Source: Labilibaculum euxinicum (GTDB taxonomy: Bacteria; Bacteroidota; Bacteroidia; Bacteroidales; Marinifilaceae). Taken from it: a DNA stretch of 64,000 bases. The stretch lies in contig NZ_WTCR01000005.1 in assembly GCF_009795715.1 (NCBI RefSeq), forward strand, positions 310,001 to 374,000, written 5' to 3'. The notes under the pieces are model-generated. The model did no database searches, was not told the DNA's origin, and saw only the letters and a list, made by a program, of their open reading frames with translations. The number at the start of each line of letters is the position of its first letter. Position 1 is the first letter of the stretch. The position numbers and the translations under genes were made by a program. Of this stretch, positions 18,179 through 28,144 are shown one piece after another.

Positions 18179-18210
18179 TTTCGTTCCTGATTATCTCATC
18201 AGAAACGAAA
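18179..18210 (-). other. Hairpin spanning the mreB stop codon
   Basis: In the transcript TTTCGTTTCTGAT pairs with ATCAGGAACGAAA over 13 positions (one U-G wobble), with the loop GAGATA containing the start of the mreB stop codon. Only a weak T-run follows (CTTATTTT). It sits between mreB and mreC, so it may attenuate transcription or protect the mreB part of the message. Confidence 0.6.
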
Positions 18211-19213
18211 ACTTATCTACATTTTTTAGTGCAATTCCAGTACCACGTGCAACTGCCCTTAATGGATCTTCCGCAATGTGAAATGGAATATTTATTTTAT
18301 CTGTTAATCGCTTATCTAATCCGCGAAGCAATGCTCCACCACCGGCAAGGTAAATTCCTCTATTTACAATATCAGCGTATAATTCCGGAGGTGTTTGCTC
18401 CAATGCACTTAAAATTGCGATTTCAATTTTCGAGATTGATTTCTCCAGACAATGAGCAATTTCCTGATAAGATACAGGTACTTCAATAGGAAGTGCTGTC
18501 ATCTGATTTGGTCCTTGCACCCGAAAATCATTTGGTGGCTCTTCCAACTCAGACAATGCAGATCCAACCTGAATTTTTATTTCCTCAGCAGTTCTTTCAC
18601 CAATTTTGATATTGTGCTGATGACGCATATACTCCTGTATATCAGAAGTCAAATCATCACCTGCAATACGAATCGATTTATTAGTTACAATTCCACCCAA
18701 TGAGATCACTGCTATTTCAGTTGTTCCTCCTCCTATATCTACTACCATATTTCCTTCAGGCGCTTCAACATCAATACCGATACCTATAGCTGCCGCCATT
18801 GGCTCATAAATCATGTATACATCACGTCCTCCGGCATGCTCTGAAGAATCACGCACCGCTCTCATTTCAACTTCCGTACTTCCCGAAGGAATACAAATCA
18901 CCATGCGTAATGATGGTGGAAACAGACGAGGTTTTTTGTTGATCATCTTGATCATCCCACGAATCATTTGCTCTGCAGCATTAAAGTCAGCAATTACGCC
19001 ATCTCTAAGCGGACGAATCGTTCTTAGGTTTCCGTGGGTTTTGCCCTGCATCTGGCGAGCCTTTTCGCCAATCGCAACCATTTTTTCGGTGCGACGATCA
19101 ATAGCTACAATTGATGGTTCATCAACTACAATCTTATCATTACAGATAATAATCGTATTTGCTGTCCCTAAGTCAATCGCGATCTCCTGAGTTAAAAATG
19201 AAAAAAATCCCAT
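18191..19213 (-). CDS. mreB: Rod shape-determining protein MreB (actin homologue)
   Basis: Forms membrane-associated filaments that direct lateral wall synthesis. The 340-residue protein has the actin-family phosphate-1 motif DLGTANT near residue 15, the phosphate-2 region VVDIGGGTTEIAVISLGGI near 160, and the adenosine motif YLAGGGALLRGLD near 290. Size and motif order are canonical. It lies 29 bases after purH and heads the mre genes. A hairpin covers its stop codon, which could set the excess of MreB over MreC. Confidence 0.97.
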   Translation of the reverse strand: MGFFSFLTQEIAIDLGTANTIIICNDKIVVDEPSIVAIDRRTEKMVAIGEKARQMQGKTHGNLRTIRPLRDGVIADFNAAEQMIRGMIKMINKKPRLFPPSLRMVICIPSGSTEVEMRAVRDSSEHAGGRDVYMIYEPMAAAIGIGIDVEAPEGNMVVDIGGGTTEIAVISLGGIVTNKSIRIAGDDLTSDIQEYMRHQHNIKIGERTAEEIKIQVGSALSELEEPPNDFRVQGPNQMTALPIEVPVSYQEIAHCLEKSISKIEIAILSALEQTPPELYADIVNRGIYLAGGGALLRGLDKRLTDKINIPFHIAEDPLRAVARGTGIALKNVDKFSFLMR

Positions 19214-19242
19214 ATGGTAGTATAAATCTCTGTTATCTTATT

Positions 19243-20775
19243 TTAATGCTTAAAATGTCTCATTCCTGTAAATATCATAGCAATTCCAAATTTGTTAGCT
19301 GCCTCAATAGAATCCTTATCTCTTATCGAACCTCCTGGTTGAATAATAGCAGTTATTCCTGCTGCATGAGCTGCTTCTACACAATCTGAGAATGGGAAAA
19401 ATGCATCAGAAGCTAAAACACTTCCTGCAATTCGATCCTCCCCCTGACGAATAGCATTTTCCAAGGCCCAAATACGACTTACCTGTCCCGGACCAACACC
19501 ACATGTCGTTTTATTTTTTGCTATGGCAATTCCGTTTGATTTTGCATGTTTCACTGTTTTCCATGCAAACATCAAATCCTCCATTTCACTTTCTGATGGT
19601 TCTCTTTCGGTAACTACTTCTAATTTTTCACCAATTAATTCCTTATCCATTTCCTGAATTAAGAAACCTCCTAAAACAGTTTTCCCTTTAAATGAGGAAT
19701 AATCCGATTTTAAAATCTCCGGCAATTCCAATAATCTTAAATTCTTCTTCGCTGTTAATACTTCCAAAGCTTCTTTGCTAAATGATGGAGCAACTATTAC
19801 TTCCAGAAAAATTCCACTCATAATTTCGGCCGTTGCCTTATCAATTTCACGATTTGAAGCCACTATTCCACCATAAATTGAAACCGGATCAGCATCATAA
19901 GCTTTTTGAAAAGCTTCTGAAATTGTTTTGGCACTACCAATTCCACATGGATTAGCATGCTTAGCAGCAACAATTGTAGGCTCTTCAAACTCTTTTAAGG
20001 TTTCCAAAGCTCCATCTGTATCTCCAATATTGTTGTAAGATAGTTCTTTACCATGGATTTTATTAGCCGCTGTTAAAGTTCCTTCCGTTTCTTGAATTTG
20101 GCTATAAAAAGTCGCATTCTGATGAGGGTTCTCTCCGTAACGAAGATCTTGCATCTTTTCGTATGTGAGAGTTAATGTTTTTGGAGATGTAATTTTTAGT
20201 TTTTTATTGAAATACCCGGAAATCAATGCATCGTAATGAGCAGTATGCTCAAATACTTTAGCTGCTAAATATTCTTTTGTTTCTAAACTAGTGTCTTCGC
20301 CTGATTTTAATTCATCAATTACTTTTGAATAATCTTCAGGATCAGTAATTACACTAACAAACTTATAATTTTTGGCAGCAGCTCTCAACATTGTTGGACC
20401 ACCTATATCAATATTTTCAATAATTTCCTCGTGACCAGCCTCAGGATTTAAAATTGTTTCTTTGAATGGATACAAATTACAAACAACGATATCAATAGGC
20501 TCAATTCCCAACTCATTCATTTGAGCGATGTGGGTTTCATTATCCCGAATTGCTAAAATTCCACCTTCAACATTTGGATGCAGCGTTTTTACACGTCCAT
20601 CAAAACATTCAGGAAATTTAGTAAGATCTGAAATGTCCATTACAGGAATTCCCTCAGCCTTAAATTTAGCAGAAGTTCCACCTGTAGAGATGATTTCCCA
20701 TCCTAAACCTGTTAATTCTCTAGCAAATTCAACAACATTTGTTTTATCAAACACACTGATCAGCGCTCTCTTCAT
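19243..20775 (-). CDS. purH: Bifunctional AICAR formyltransferase / IMP cyclohydrolase PurH
   Basis: Performs the last two steps of IMP synthesis. The 510-residue protein has an N-terminal MGS-like cyclohydrolase domain (about 1-190, with STGGTSAKFK and DGRVKTLHP) and the AICAR transformylase domain (about 200-510) containing the KHANPCG motif with the catalytic Lys-His pair. Length is normal. It is the first gene of the unit that continues into mreBCD-mrdA-rodA, an order seen often in this phylum, so purine supply and cell elongation share a transcript here. Confidence 0.97.
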   Translation of the reverse strand: MKRALISVFDKTNVVEFARELTGLGWEIISTGGTSAKFKAEGIPVMDISDLTKFPECFDGRVKTLHPNVEGGILAIRDNETHIAQMNELGIEPIDIVVCNLYPFKETILNPEAGHEEIIENIDIGGPTMLRAAAKNYKFVSVITDPEDYSKVIDELKSGEDTSLETKEYLAAKVFEHTAHYDALISGYFNKKLKITSPKTLTLTYEKMQDLRYGENPHQNATFYSQIQETEGTLTAANKIHGKELSYNNIGDTDGALETLKEFEEPTIVAAKHANPCGIGSAKTISEAFQKAYDADPVSIYGGIVASNREIDKATAEIMSGIFLEVIVAPSFSKEALEVLTAKKNLRLLELPEILKSDYSSFKGKTVLGGFLIQEMDKELIGEKLEVVTEREPSESEMEDLMFAWKTVKHAKSNGIAIAKNKTTCGVGPGQVSRIWALENAIRQGEDRIAGSVLASDAFFPFSDCVEAAHAAGITAIIQPGGSIRDKDSIEAANKFGIAMIFTGMRHFKH

Positions 20776-20903
20776 AATTCTCTTATTTGGATAATTTTAT
20801 AAAATGGCGTAAACTTTATTTTCTCTCGAAAAATAAAATAGGCTCAGACAAGACTGTAAATACTTTAATAATAGACACTTACCTAACCTCAAAAAACCTC
20901 ACG

Positions 20904-20911
20904 CAAAGTTA
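20904..20911 (-). promoter_or_regulatory. Candidate promoter of the purH-mre operon
   Basis: On the minus strand TAACTTTG followed by CG, matching TAnnTTTG, about 130 bases before the purH ATG. The region upstream is T-rich but has no exact TTTG at the expected spacing. I see no purine riboswitch-like structure in the leader by eye. Confidence 0.45.
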
Positions 20912-21056
20912 AGAAAAACCTAAAAAAAACACGGTCTAAAAAAGATTTTTATTGAACTTTTTCATTGAAAAAAAATATCAAGCAACTTTTCATACAAAAA
21001 ACTATTTTTTATACTTGAAATTTCCATTCTAATAAAATTACTCTCAAAAAGCAGAA

Positions 21057-22418
21057 CTAAATGACGCTTAAAAAATAGGCTCCAATTGATAGATAAATAA
21101 AAAGACCCACGATATCATTCAAGGTAGTTACAAAGGGACCAGTTGCCAAAGCAGGGTCAATTTTCATTTTATGCAGAGTTAATGGAATTAGTGTACCAAA
21201 TATTGATGCAAAAATAATAACTGAGAACAATGCAACCGACACACTTATTGTTAAACTAAAAGAATGCCCAACCAGAAATAAATTAACAATAAAAACCAAG
21301 CCCGAACAAATTATACCATTTAGGAATGCACCCATCAGCTCTCTTAACAACCGGCTGATTGTACTTTCAAAACCCAATGAATTACTTGCCAACCCCTGAA
21401 CAATAATCGCCGCCGATTGAACACCAACATTTCCTCCCATTGCAGTAATCAACGGAATAAAAAATGCCATAGCTGTATAGTTTCCCAAATCACCTTCGTG
21501 CCTTGATATTACAAAGGCACTTATAAGTCCCCCCATTAAACCAATTAACAACCAAGGAAGACGCGCTCTTGTTTGAATCCAAACCGAGTCACTTGACTCA
21601 ACATCTTCGGTAAGACCAGATGCCATTTGGTAATCTTTCTCGGCCTCATCACGAATCACATCTACAACATCATCAATGGTAATGCGTCCCATTAATCGTC
21701 CGATGCTATCTATAACCGGTATTGCCACAAGGTCATACTTCTCCATGATTCGGGCCACTTCCTCATCCGGCTCATCGGTATGAACCGACATAACATCCGG
21801 CTGATAAATATTACTGATTTTTGCTGATGTCGGACTCAAAATCATAATCTTTAAGGAAAGAGTACCCTTTAAAATACCATCATCATCAACAACATACACA
21901 TAGTAAATCTCATCAATATCTTCAGCTTGGCGGCTTAATTCTCTCAGACAGGTCAGAACGGTCCAATTCTCATTAACCATCACCAACTCTTTCGCCATCA
22001 ATCCTCCGGCAGTATCTTCATCGTAATGAAGTAAATCTACAATGTCGCCCGCTTGTTCAATATCTCCAATATGGGAGAGAATCTCCTCTTGCTGCTCTTC
22101 GGACATACCACCAATCACATCGGCAGCATCATCAGAATCCATCCTGTGAATAAACTGCTTTGCAATAACTTCAATAGGAAGAACTTTTAAAAACCGATCC
22201 CGGTCATCTTCTTCCAATTCAGCTAAAACGTCTGCAGCCGTATCAATATCGAGAAGTAAATACAGAAATTTAGCCTCCTCTGTATTTAGCTCATCATATA
22301 TTTCGGCAATATCAGCAGGATGCAATCCATCCATCATACCAATTGCCCCGGCCTCATCCTTCTCTTCGATAATTCTTTTTAACTGATCGATGTACTCGCG
22401 AGTCAATTCAAATTGCAT
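21057..22418 (-). CDS. mgtE: Magnesium transporter MgtE
   Basis: A 453-residue Mg2+ channel: an N-terminal superhelical MgtE_N domain (about 1-130), two CBS domains (about 135-255) that sense cytosolic Mg2+, and five membrane helices (about 285-453). Pore signatures PLITAMGGNVGVQSA and the conserved Asp in TTLNDIVGL are present. It lies 23 bases after rsmA in the same direction and is probably co-transcribed. Length is normal for the family. Confidence 0.95.
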   Translation of the reverse strand: MQFELTREYIDQLKRIIEEKDEAGAIGMMDGLHPADIAEIYDELNTEEAKFLYLLLDIDTAADVLAELEEDDRDRFLKVLPIEVIAKQFIHRMDSDDAADVIGGMSEEQQEEILSHIGDIEQAGDIVDLLHYDEDTAGGLMAKELVMVNENWTVLTCLRELSRQAEDIDEIYYVYVVDDDGILKGTLSLKIMILSPTSAKISNIYQPDVMSVHTDEPDEEVARIMEKYDLVAIPVIDSIGRLMGRITIDDVVDVIRDEAEKDYQMASGLTEDVESSDSVWIQTRARLPWLLIGLMGGLISAFVISRHEGDLGNYTAMAFFIPLITAMGGNVGVQSAAIIVQGLASNSLGFESTISRLLRELMGAFLNGIICSGLVFIVNLFLVGHSFSLTISVSVALFSVIIFASIFGTLIPLTLHKMKIDPALATGPFVTTLNDIVGLFIYLSIGAYFLSVI

Positions 22419-22441
22419 ATCAATGTATTTTAGTTGTGATT

Positions 22442-23239
22442 TTATTCTCTTAATTCCGTGTTTATTAATTCTTCAATTTTATTGGTCAAATAAACAAACT
22501 GATCTACTGATAATTGCTCTGGCCTTTGAGCCATAAGTTCATCATCAAGCTTGTAATCGCCCAATACCGATTTTAAAGAATTTCGCAAGGTTTTCCGGCG
22601 CTGATTGAATCCGGATTTAACGACTCGGAAGAATAGTTTTTCATCACAAGCCAATCTGCCGGTAGTATTCCTTTCCATACGAATTACTGCAGATTTAACT
22701 TTTGGAGGTGGGTCGAATACCGTTTCGCTAACAGTAAACAAATATTCTATATTATAAAAAGCCTGCATAAGCACACTTAAGATACCATATGTTTTATTTC
22801 CAGGAACAGCGGCCATTCTTTCCGCAACTTCTTTCTGAATCATTCCTACAACTTCAGGGATTTGATCTCTATAATCCAAAACTTTAAAGAATATTTGAGA
22901 GGAAATATTGTAAGGAAAGTTCCCAATTACAGCAAAAGGCTCCGAAAATAGTCTTGATAAATCATATTTCAGAAAATCCTCTCCAATTATTCTTCCTGAT
23001 AATTCCGGAAAATTTTTATTTAAATAAGCTACGGACTCTCTATCTATCTCAACAACATGAGTTTCAAATCTCTCTTCTTTAAGTAAATATTGTGTTAACA
23101 CTCCCATTCCCGGGCCAACCTCAAGCACCTTCGAAACGTTATCAGCCTTCATACTTGCCACTATTTTTTTGGCAATATTCAAATCTTTTAAGAAATGCTG
23201 CCCTAAACTCTTTTTTGCCCTAACGTATCCCATATCCAT
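22442..23239 (-). CDS. rsmA: 16S rRNA (adenine1518-N6/adenine1519-N6)-dimethyltransferase
   Basis: Dimethylates two adjacent adenines in the 3'-terminal hairpin of 16S rRNA. The 265-residue protein has the SAM-binding motif [12 protein letters not shown] (about 39-50) and the catalytic NFPYNISS motif (about 106-113), with the helical C-terminal domain of the KsgA family ending in a [10 protein letters not shown] segment. Two close ATG codons exist (23239 and 23233); the choice changes only two residues. First gene of rsmA-mgtE. Confidence 0.96.
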   Translation of the reverse strand: MDMGYVRAKKSLGQHFLKDLNIAKKIVASMKADNVSKVLEVGPGMGVLTQYLLKEERFETHVVEIDRESVAYLNKNFPELSGRIIGEDFLKYDLSRLFSEPFAVIGNFPYNISSQIFFKVLDYRDQIPEVVGMIQKEVAERMAAVPGNKTYGILSVLMQAFYNIEYLFTVSETVFDPPPKVKSAVIRMERNTTGRLACDEKLFFRVVKSGFNQRRKTLRNSLKSVLGDYKLDDELMAQRPEQLSVDQFVYLTNKIEELINTELRE

Positions 23240-23323
23240 CCAATTAATCCCTTTTATTTCAGCATCTCAAACTAACAAAAATTAAAAACAGCAGCTTTTC
23301 AAAGGAGATTTCAAACATTTACT

Positions 23324-23331
23324 TATTTTTG
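23324..23331 (+). promoter_or_regulatory. Candidate -7 element for the flippase/acyltransferase pair
   Basis: TATTTTTG followed by TAGC, matching TAnnTTTG, about 119 bases before the TTG start at 23450. No clear -33 TTTG partner. Confidence 0.4.
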
Positions 23332-23449
23332 TAGCTGATTTATCGCCCGGCAAATTTAGGACTTAATAATAGAAACACAGCTTATACTTGCTTAAAATTT
23401 AACTTCAGTTAGTTTTTTCTATAAAATCCTAACTCTAAAATTATCAATT

Positions 23450-24469
23450 TTGAAGAAAAATCTCATACATATCATAAAATTTCTAATCTTCTTTTCAATT
23501 AGTTGTTTCTTATTTTGGTACGTTTACCGAGGTCAAAATACTTCTGAGCTAATTTTCACTTTAAAAAATGAAGTCAATTATTACTGGATTCTTCTTTCGC
23601 TGTTTTTTGGTCTGCTGAGTCACATCAGCAGAACCATTCGATGGAATATGCTCATTGAATCCTTAGGAAAAAAACCCAGAACAATCAATACTTTTCTTGC
23701 GGTTATGGTCGGTTACTTTGCGAATCTTGCACTCCCAAGAATGGGCGAAATTTCAAGATGTGGTTTAATCAGCAAGTATGAAAATATTTCTTTTTCCAAA
23801 TTGATCGGCACAGTAGTTCTTGAAAGAGTACTGGATATAATCATGCTAATCATTTTTCTGTTAATAGCATTATCAACACAATTTTCGGTTATCTCTCATT
23901 TCTTCTCAAATAATCCTGAAGTCAGCAGCAAGCTATCAAATGTATTTGCATCCGCAAATACTCTATATGTAATTGTTGCTGTATCAATCCTAATCTGGAT
24001 TTTAAGAAAAAAATTTAAAAACACAGTTGTTTTTAAGAAGATTGATCAAACTCTTTCCAATTTTATGGCTGGCTTTCGCGCCATTAAGAAACTCGATAAC
24101 AAATGGTCGTTTGTCTTCCATACTGTCTTTATTTGGATTATGTATTATTTGATGACATATATCTGTTTCTTCAGTTTCGGATTTACATCAAATCTTCCCG
24201 CGATTGCCGGACTGACCGTTTTTGTAATGGGTAGTTTTGGAATGGTTGCTCCCGTTCAAGGAGGAATTGGTGCCTGGCATTTTATGGTGATCGGAACTCT
24301 CCTGATTTACCTTCCTGAAGTTGCCAACATCGAAACCATGTCGAAAAGCTTTGCTCTTGTTGTGCACGGTGCACAAACAGCTATGATTATCATACTAGGT
24401 GCAGCCTCAGTAATTGCTCTTCCAATAGCAAACCGAAAGCAAGTGAAATTAATAAAGTCCAAAATTTGA
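23450..24469 (+). CDS. Polytopic membrane protein of the lysylphosphatidylglycerol synthase flippase (UPF0104) family
   Basis: The 339-residue protein has about eight to nine membrane helices and the family hallmark segments GYFANLALPRMGEISRC (about 86-102), TVVLERVLDI and PVQGGIGAWHFMV (about 268-280). This is the membrane domain found at the N-terminus of MprF and as stand-alone proteins such as AglD. The start is TTG 23450, giving MKKNLIHIIKF; no ATG is available without losing the first helices. The next gene begins one base after its stop and has a GNAT fold, so the pair resembles MprF split in two. Substrate unknown. Confidence 0.85.
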   Translation: MKKNLIHIIKFLIFFSISCFLFWYVYRGQNTSELIFTLKNEVNYYWILLSLFFGLLSHISRTIRWNMLIESLGKKPRTINTFLAVMVGYFANLALPRMGEISRCGLISKYENISFSKLIGTVVLERVLDIIMLIIFLLIALSTQFSVISHFFSNNPEVSSKLSNVFASANTLYVIVAVSILIWILRKKFKNTVVFKKIDQTLSNFMAGFRAIKKLDNKWSFVFHTVFIWIMYYLMTYICFFSFGFTSNLPAIAGLTVFVMGSFGMVAPVQGGIGAWHFMVIGTLLIYLPEVANIETMSKSFALVVHGAQTAMIIILGAASVIALPIANRKQVKLIKSKI

Positions 24470-24470
24470 G

Positions 24471-25652
24471 ATGAGAATCGATTTTACCATTATTGAAGTT
24501 AACGATCTTAATTCAAAAAGAGAATTCATTGAACTTCCGGTACGACTTTATCAGAAAATGAAAAACTGGATTCGGCCTCTGGATTCGGACATTGAGAAGG
24601 TTTTTGATCCGAAACAAAACAAAATGTTTACTCATGGAGAATGCATACGCTGGATTCTTCAGGATCAAAATAAACAAACAATAGGCAGAATCGCAGCTTT
24701 TATAGACCATAAAACAAAAGATCTAAACGATCAGCCAACTGGAGGGCTGGGCTTTTTCGAATGTATTAACAATAAAGACGCAGCCTTCGCTCTATTTGAC
24801 ACTTGCAAAAATTGGCTGAAAGACAAACAAATTGAAGCCATGGATGGACCAATTAATTTTGGAGAAAGGCATCAATGGTGGGGACTTCATGTTGACGGAG
24901 ATCACAAACCTGTTTATTGTATGCCTTACCATTTTAAATACTATCAGGATTTTTTCGACTCTTACGGATTCCAAGTCTACTTTAAACAATATACTTACCG
25001 AACTAAGTTTGCAGTCGAAAGCTTGAGTGAAATTATAAAATGGAAAGCTAAAAGACTTCTAAACAACAACGAATACCAGATAATCCATTTCAACAAAAAA
25101 AACTCAGACAAACTGATAAAGGATTTTGTACACGTCTACAACGAAGCCTGGGTGAAGGAAATACCAGGCATTGAAGGTATTTCCGAACAACAAACTCAAG
25201 ACCTGTTCAAGACCTTAAAACCAATCATGCATGAAAAATTGATGTGGTTTGCCTATCACAAAAAAGAACCCATTGGCTTTTTCATAATGATTCCGGACTT
25301 AAATGAACTTCTGCAGCATATAAATGGTAAAATGAACCTTTATGCAAAACTTCGCTTCATCTACTACAAACACCTGCAAAAAAACAAAAATGCATTGGGC
25401 CTAATATTCGGAGTGGTTCCTGAGTTTCAAAAGCGTGGTATCGAGGCCGCAATGATTTACGAATTCTCCAAATCGGGTTTTGATTCAAGTTTTCCATTTT
25501 TAAATTTGGAAATGAATTGGATAGGTGATTTCAATCCAAGAATGAGCCATTTGATGGATCACATTGGAGCAAAAGTCTACAAAACTCATTATACTTACCG
25601 AAAGTTGTTCGATGAAACAAAAGAATTTAAACGGTCCGTAATTATAAAATAA
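24471..25652 (+). CDS. GNAT-fold acyltransferase-like protein
   Basis: A 393-residue soluble protein. The C-terminal half has a GNAT core: WFAYHKKEPIGFFIMIPD as central strands and the acyl-CoA loop motif VVPEFQKRGIEAAMI near 315-330. The N-terminal half (about 50-160, GRIAAFID and MDGPINFGERHQWWG) looks like a second degenerate GNAT fold, as in Fem/MprF-type tandem proteins. It starts one base after the flippase-family gene and is followed by a terminator, so the two form one unit. I know similar proteins only as uncharacterised. A role in modifying a lipid or envelope molecule moved by the upstream protein is inference. Confidence 0.75.
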   Translation: MRIDFTIIEVNDLNSKREFIELPVRLYQKMKNWIRPLDSDIEKVFDPKQNKMFTHGECIRWILQDQNKQTIGRIAAFIDHKTKDLNDQPTGGLGFFECINNKDAAFALFDTCKNWLKDKQIEAMDGPINFGERHQWWGLHVDGDHKPVYCMPYHFKYYQDFFDSYGFQVYFKQYTYRTKFAVESLSEIIKWKAKRLLNNNEYQIIHFNKKNSDKLIKDFVHVYNEAWVKEIPGIEGISEQQTQDLFKTLKPIMHEKLMWFAYHKKEPIGFFIMIPDLNELLQHINGKMNLYAKLRFIYYKHLQKNKNALGLIFGVVPEFQKRGIEAAMIYEFSKSGFDSSFPFLNLEMNWIGDFNPRMSHLMDHIGAKVYKTHYTYRKLFDETKEFKRSVIIK

Positions 25653-25681
25653 AAAAGCTGCTCGACTTTGAGCAGCTTTTG
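25653..25681. terminator. Terminator after the acyltransferase gene
   Basis: Arms AAAAGCTGCTC and GAGCAGCTTTT around GACTTT. The A and T flanks let it work in both directions, so it may also end recQ transcription from the other strand. Confidence 0.85.
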
Positions 25682-25701
25682 CTGTATTTTACCTAAATAA
25701 T

Positions 25702-27879
25702 TTACAATCCATTTTCGGAATGATACAATATCCGCATTAAGCGAATATCATCTTCCGAAAAATCTTCTTCTCCCAACTCTTCAAGAGCTGCTTCAATACT
25801 ATCAGTCTCGGCTTCGTCAAAATACTCCAAGATTTCCTCCTGACGATCCTCATCAATCGTCTCATCCACATAATAATTCAGACTCAGTTTCGTTCCTGAA
25901 TAAACAATAGCCTCCATCTCACTAAGCAGATCAGAAAATGCCATTCCTTTGGCTTCAGCAATATCTTCCAAATCCATTTTCCGGTCTACGCTCTGAATAA
26001 TATAAACCTTAAATTTAGATTTGTCAACTACAGAGCGAACAACCATATCTTGCGGTCTTTCGATATCATTCTCCTCAACATGCTTGCCTATTAAACTAAC
26101 AAACTCCTTTCCAAACCGTTTTGCCTTACCAGCCCCTACCCCTTGTATATGAGACAGTTCTTCAATGTTTACTGGATAATGAATGGCCATTTCTTCCAGA
26201 GAAGGATCCTGAAAAACCACATATGGAGGCACCTCTTTTTTCTTAGCAACCTGCCTTCTTAAATCTTTCAACATTGACAACAAAGCAGTATCGACAGTTG
26301 CCGTGCTGGCCGCTTTTGTTGCTTCCAAATCAACACCTTCAAAATCATGATCATCGGTAAGCATAAAAGGCACCGGATTTTTCAGGAATTTACGCCCTTC
26401 GGGTTTAAATTTAATCACCCCATACTGCTCAATATCCTTTTCAATTAAAGAATGAACCAACGCTCTTCGAAAAACCATATTCCAAAAATGCTGATCCCTA
26501 TCCTTACCGCAACCAAACATCTCCAACTCATCATGCTTATATGATTTAATCGAAGAATTCATTTCCCCGGTAAGTATATTAACCAAATGATCGATTTTAA
26601 AGCGCTCCTTAACCAGCTTAACCAGTTTCAATGCTTTAATAACAAATTCTTCTCCCTGAAATTCTTTCTTAGGATGCAAACAATTATCACAATTGCCACA
26701 ATTTGCATCAATATAATTCTCCCCAAAATAATGAAGTAAAATTGTTCGGCGACAAATAGCCGATTCTGCAAACGAAACTGTTTCCAACAAAAGCTGTCTG
26801 CCAATTTCCTGCTCTGCCACAGGTTTTCCCTGCATGAACTTCTCAAGCTTTTGAATATCCTTATAGCTGTAAAAAGTCAGGCATCGCCCTTCTCCGCCAT
26901 CCCGACCAGCTCTTCCTGTTTCCTGATAATAGCCTTCTAAACTCTTTGGTATATCGTAATGAATTACAAACCGAACATCCGGCTTATCAATACCCATTCC
27001 AAAAGCAATTGTTGCAACCACAACATCCACATCCTCCATCAGAAATTTATCCTGATTCCCCGAACGTGTTGACGAATCCATTCCTGCATGATAAGGAACA
27101 GCTTTAATTCCATTAACCTGAAGTGTTTCGGCCAATTCCTCAACCTTTTTTCGGCTCAAACAATATATAATTCCTGATTTTCCTGTATTTGCCCTAATAA
27201 ACTTAATGATCTCTTTGGTCGCATTTACTTTTGGAAGAACTTCATAATATAAATTAGGCCGGTTAAATGATGATTTAAAAACCAATGCATCCAACATTCC
27301 CAAATTCTTTTGAATATCATGTTGTACTTTAGGTGTTGCCGTTGCAGTAAGTGCAATTATCGGAGCCGAACCAATTTCATTAACTATTGAACGAATCTTC
27401 CTGTATTCAGGCCTGAAATCGTGCCCCCATTCAGAAATACAATGCGCTTCATCAACAGCGTAAAAAGAAATTTTCACCTGCTTAAGAAACTCAATATTAC
27501 TTTCTTTTGTTAACGATTCCGGAGCTACATATAAAAGCTTGGTTCTGCCTTCCAGAACATCTTCTTTTACTTTTAAGGTAGCTGATTTGGAGAGAGAGGA
27601 ATTCAAAAAATGAGCTACGCCATCATCTTCACCAAAATTTCTCATTGCATCAACCTGATTTTTCATCAGAGCGATTAATGGGGATATAACAATTGCTGTA
27701 CCCTCCAACATTAGCGAAGGCAATTGATAACACAATGACTTTCCCCCACCTGTGGGCATCAACACAAATGTGTCGTTACCACTTAAGATATTTTGAATTA
27801 CCGGTTCTTGATTTCCCTTAAAATTCTCGAATCCAAAATACTTCTTTAAATTAGTTGATAATTCAAAGTTCTTTCCCAT
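25702..27879 (-). CDS. recQ: ATP-dependent DNA helicase RecQ
   Basis: A 3'-5' helicase of recombination and replication restart. The 725-residue protein has Walker A MPTGGGKSLCYQ (about 41-52), the DEAH box DEAHCISEWGHDFRPEY, and motif VI YQETGRAGRDG. The zinc site CRR...CGNCDNC lies near 378-402, followed by a winged helix, and an HRDC domain around 535-610 (MAIHYPVNIEELSHIQGVG). The remaining 110 residues form an acidic tail (EEDFSEDDIRLMR) absent from the 609-residue E. coli enzyme. Divergent from kdsD. A TATTTTTG element at 27905-27912 on the minus strand is a likely promoter with a short leader. Confidence 0.96.
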   Translation of the reverse strand: MGKNFELSTNLKKYFGFENFKGNQEPVIQNILSGNDTFVLMPTGGGKSLCYQLPSLMLEGTAIVISPLIALMKNQVDAMRNFGEDDGVAHFLNSSLSKSATLKVKEDVLEGRTKLLYVAPESLTKESNIEFLKQVKISFYAVDEAHCISEWGHDFRPEYRKIRSIVNEIGSAPIIALTATATPKVQHDIQKNLGMLDALVFKSSFNRPNLYYEVLPKVNATKEIIKFIRANTGKSGIIYCLSRKKVEELAETLQVNGIKAVPYHAGMDSSTRSGNQDKFLMEDVDVVVATIAFGMGIDKPDVRFVIHYDIPKSLEGYYQETGRAGRDGGEGRCLTFYSYKDIQKLEKFMQGKPVAEQEIGRQLLLETVSFAESAICRRTILLHYFGENYIDANCGNCDNCLHPKKEFQGEEFVIKALKLVKLVKERFKIDHLVNILTGEMNSSIKSYKHDELEMFGCGKDRDQHFWNMVFRRALVHSLIEKDIEQYGVIKFKPEGRKFLKNPVPFMLTDDHDFEGVDLEATKAASTATVDTALLSMLKDLRRQVAKKKEVPPYVVFQDPSLEEMAIHYPVNIEELSHIQGVGAGKAKRFGKEFVSLIGKHVEENDIERPQDMVVRSVVDKSKFKVYIIQSVDRKMDLEDIAEAKGMAFSDLLSEMEAIVYSGTKLSLNYYVDETIDEDRQEEILEYFDEAETDSIEAALEELGEEDFSEDDIRLMRILYHSENGL

Positions 27880-28112
27880 GTTTCCTATTGATATGCTTTT
27901 TTCCCAAAAATATATGCGGTTGGCTAAATTAACATTTTACTTAGCAACCTAAAATTTTTAAATGGTAATTTTCACATCACCATTCATTCCCGTATTGCAA
28001 ATTTCGATACTTTTGTATTTTAAATTTAGATAAACACTTGTACAATTCAAAACAAAAACTGCAATTAACAGATTTTAACTAATTATTAAAGTTTCATTTA
28101 TCTGAGTTTAAT

Positions 28113-28120
28113 TAGCTTTG
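28113..28120 (+). promoter_or_regulatory. Candidate -7 element for kdsD
   Basis: TAGCTTTG followed by TAC, matching TAnnTTTG, 24 bases before the TTG start at 28145, implying a short leader. Confidence 0.5.
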
Positions 28121-28144
28121 TACATAAAATAAAAACAAGAAGAT

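Noticed and set aside
18813-19190. 125-codon open frame antisense to mreB
   Set aside because: Shadow of a highly conserved gene; no start signal or recognisable domain.
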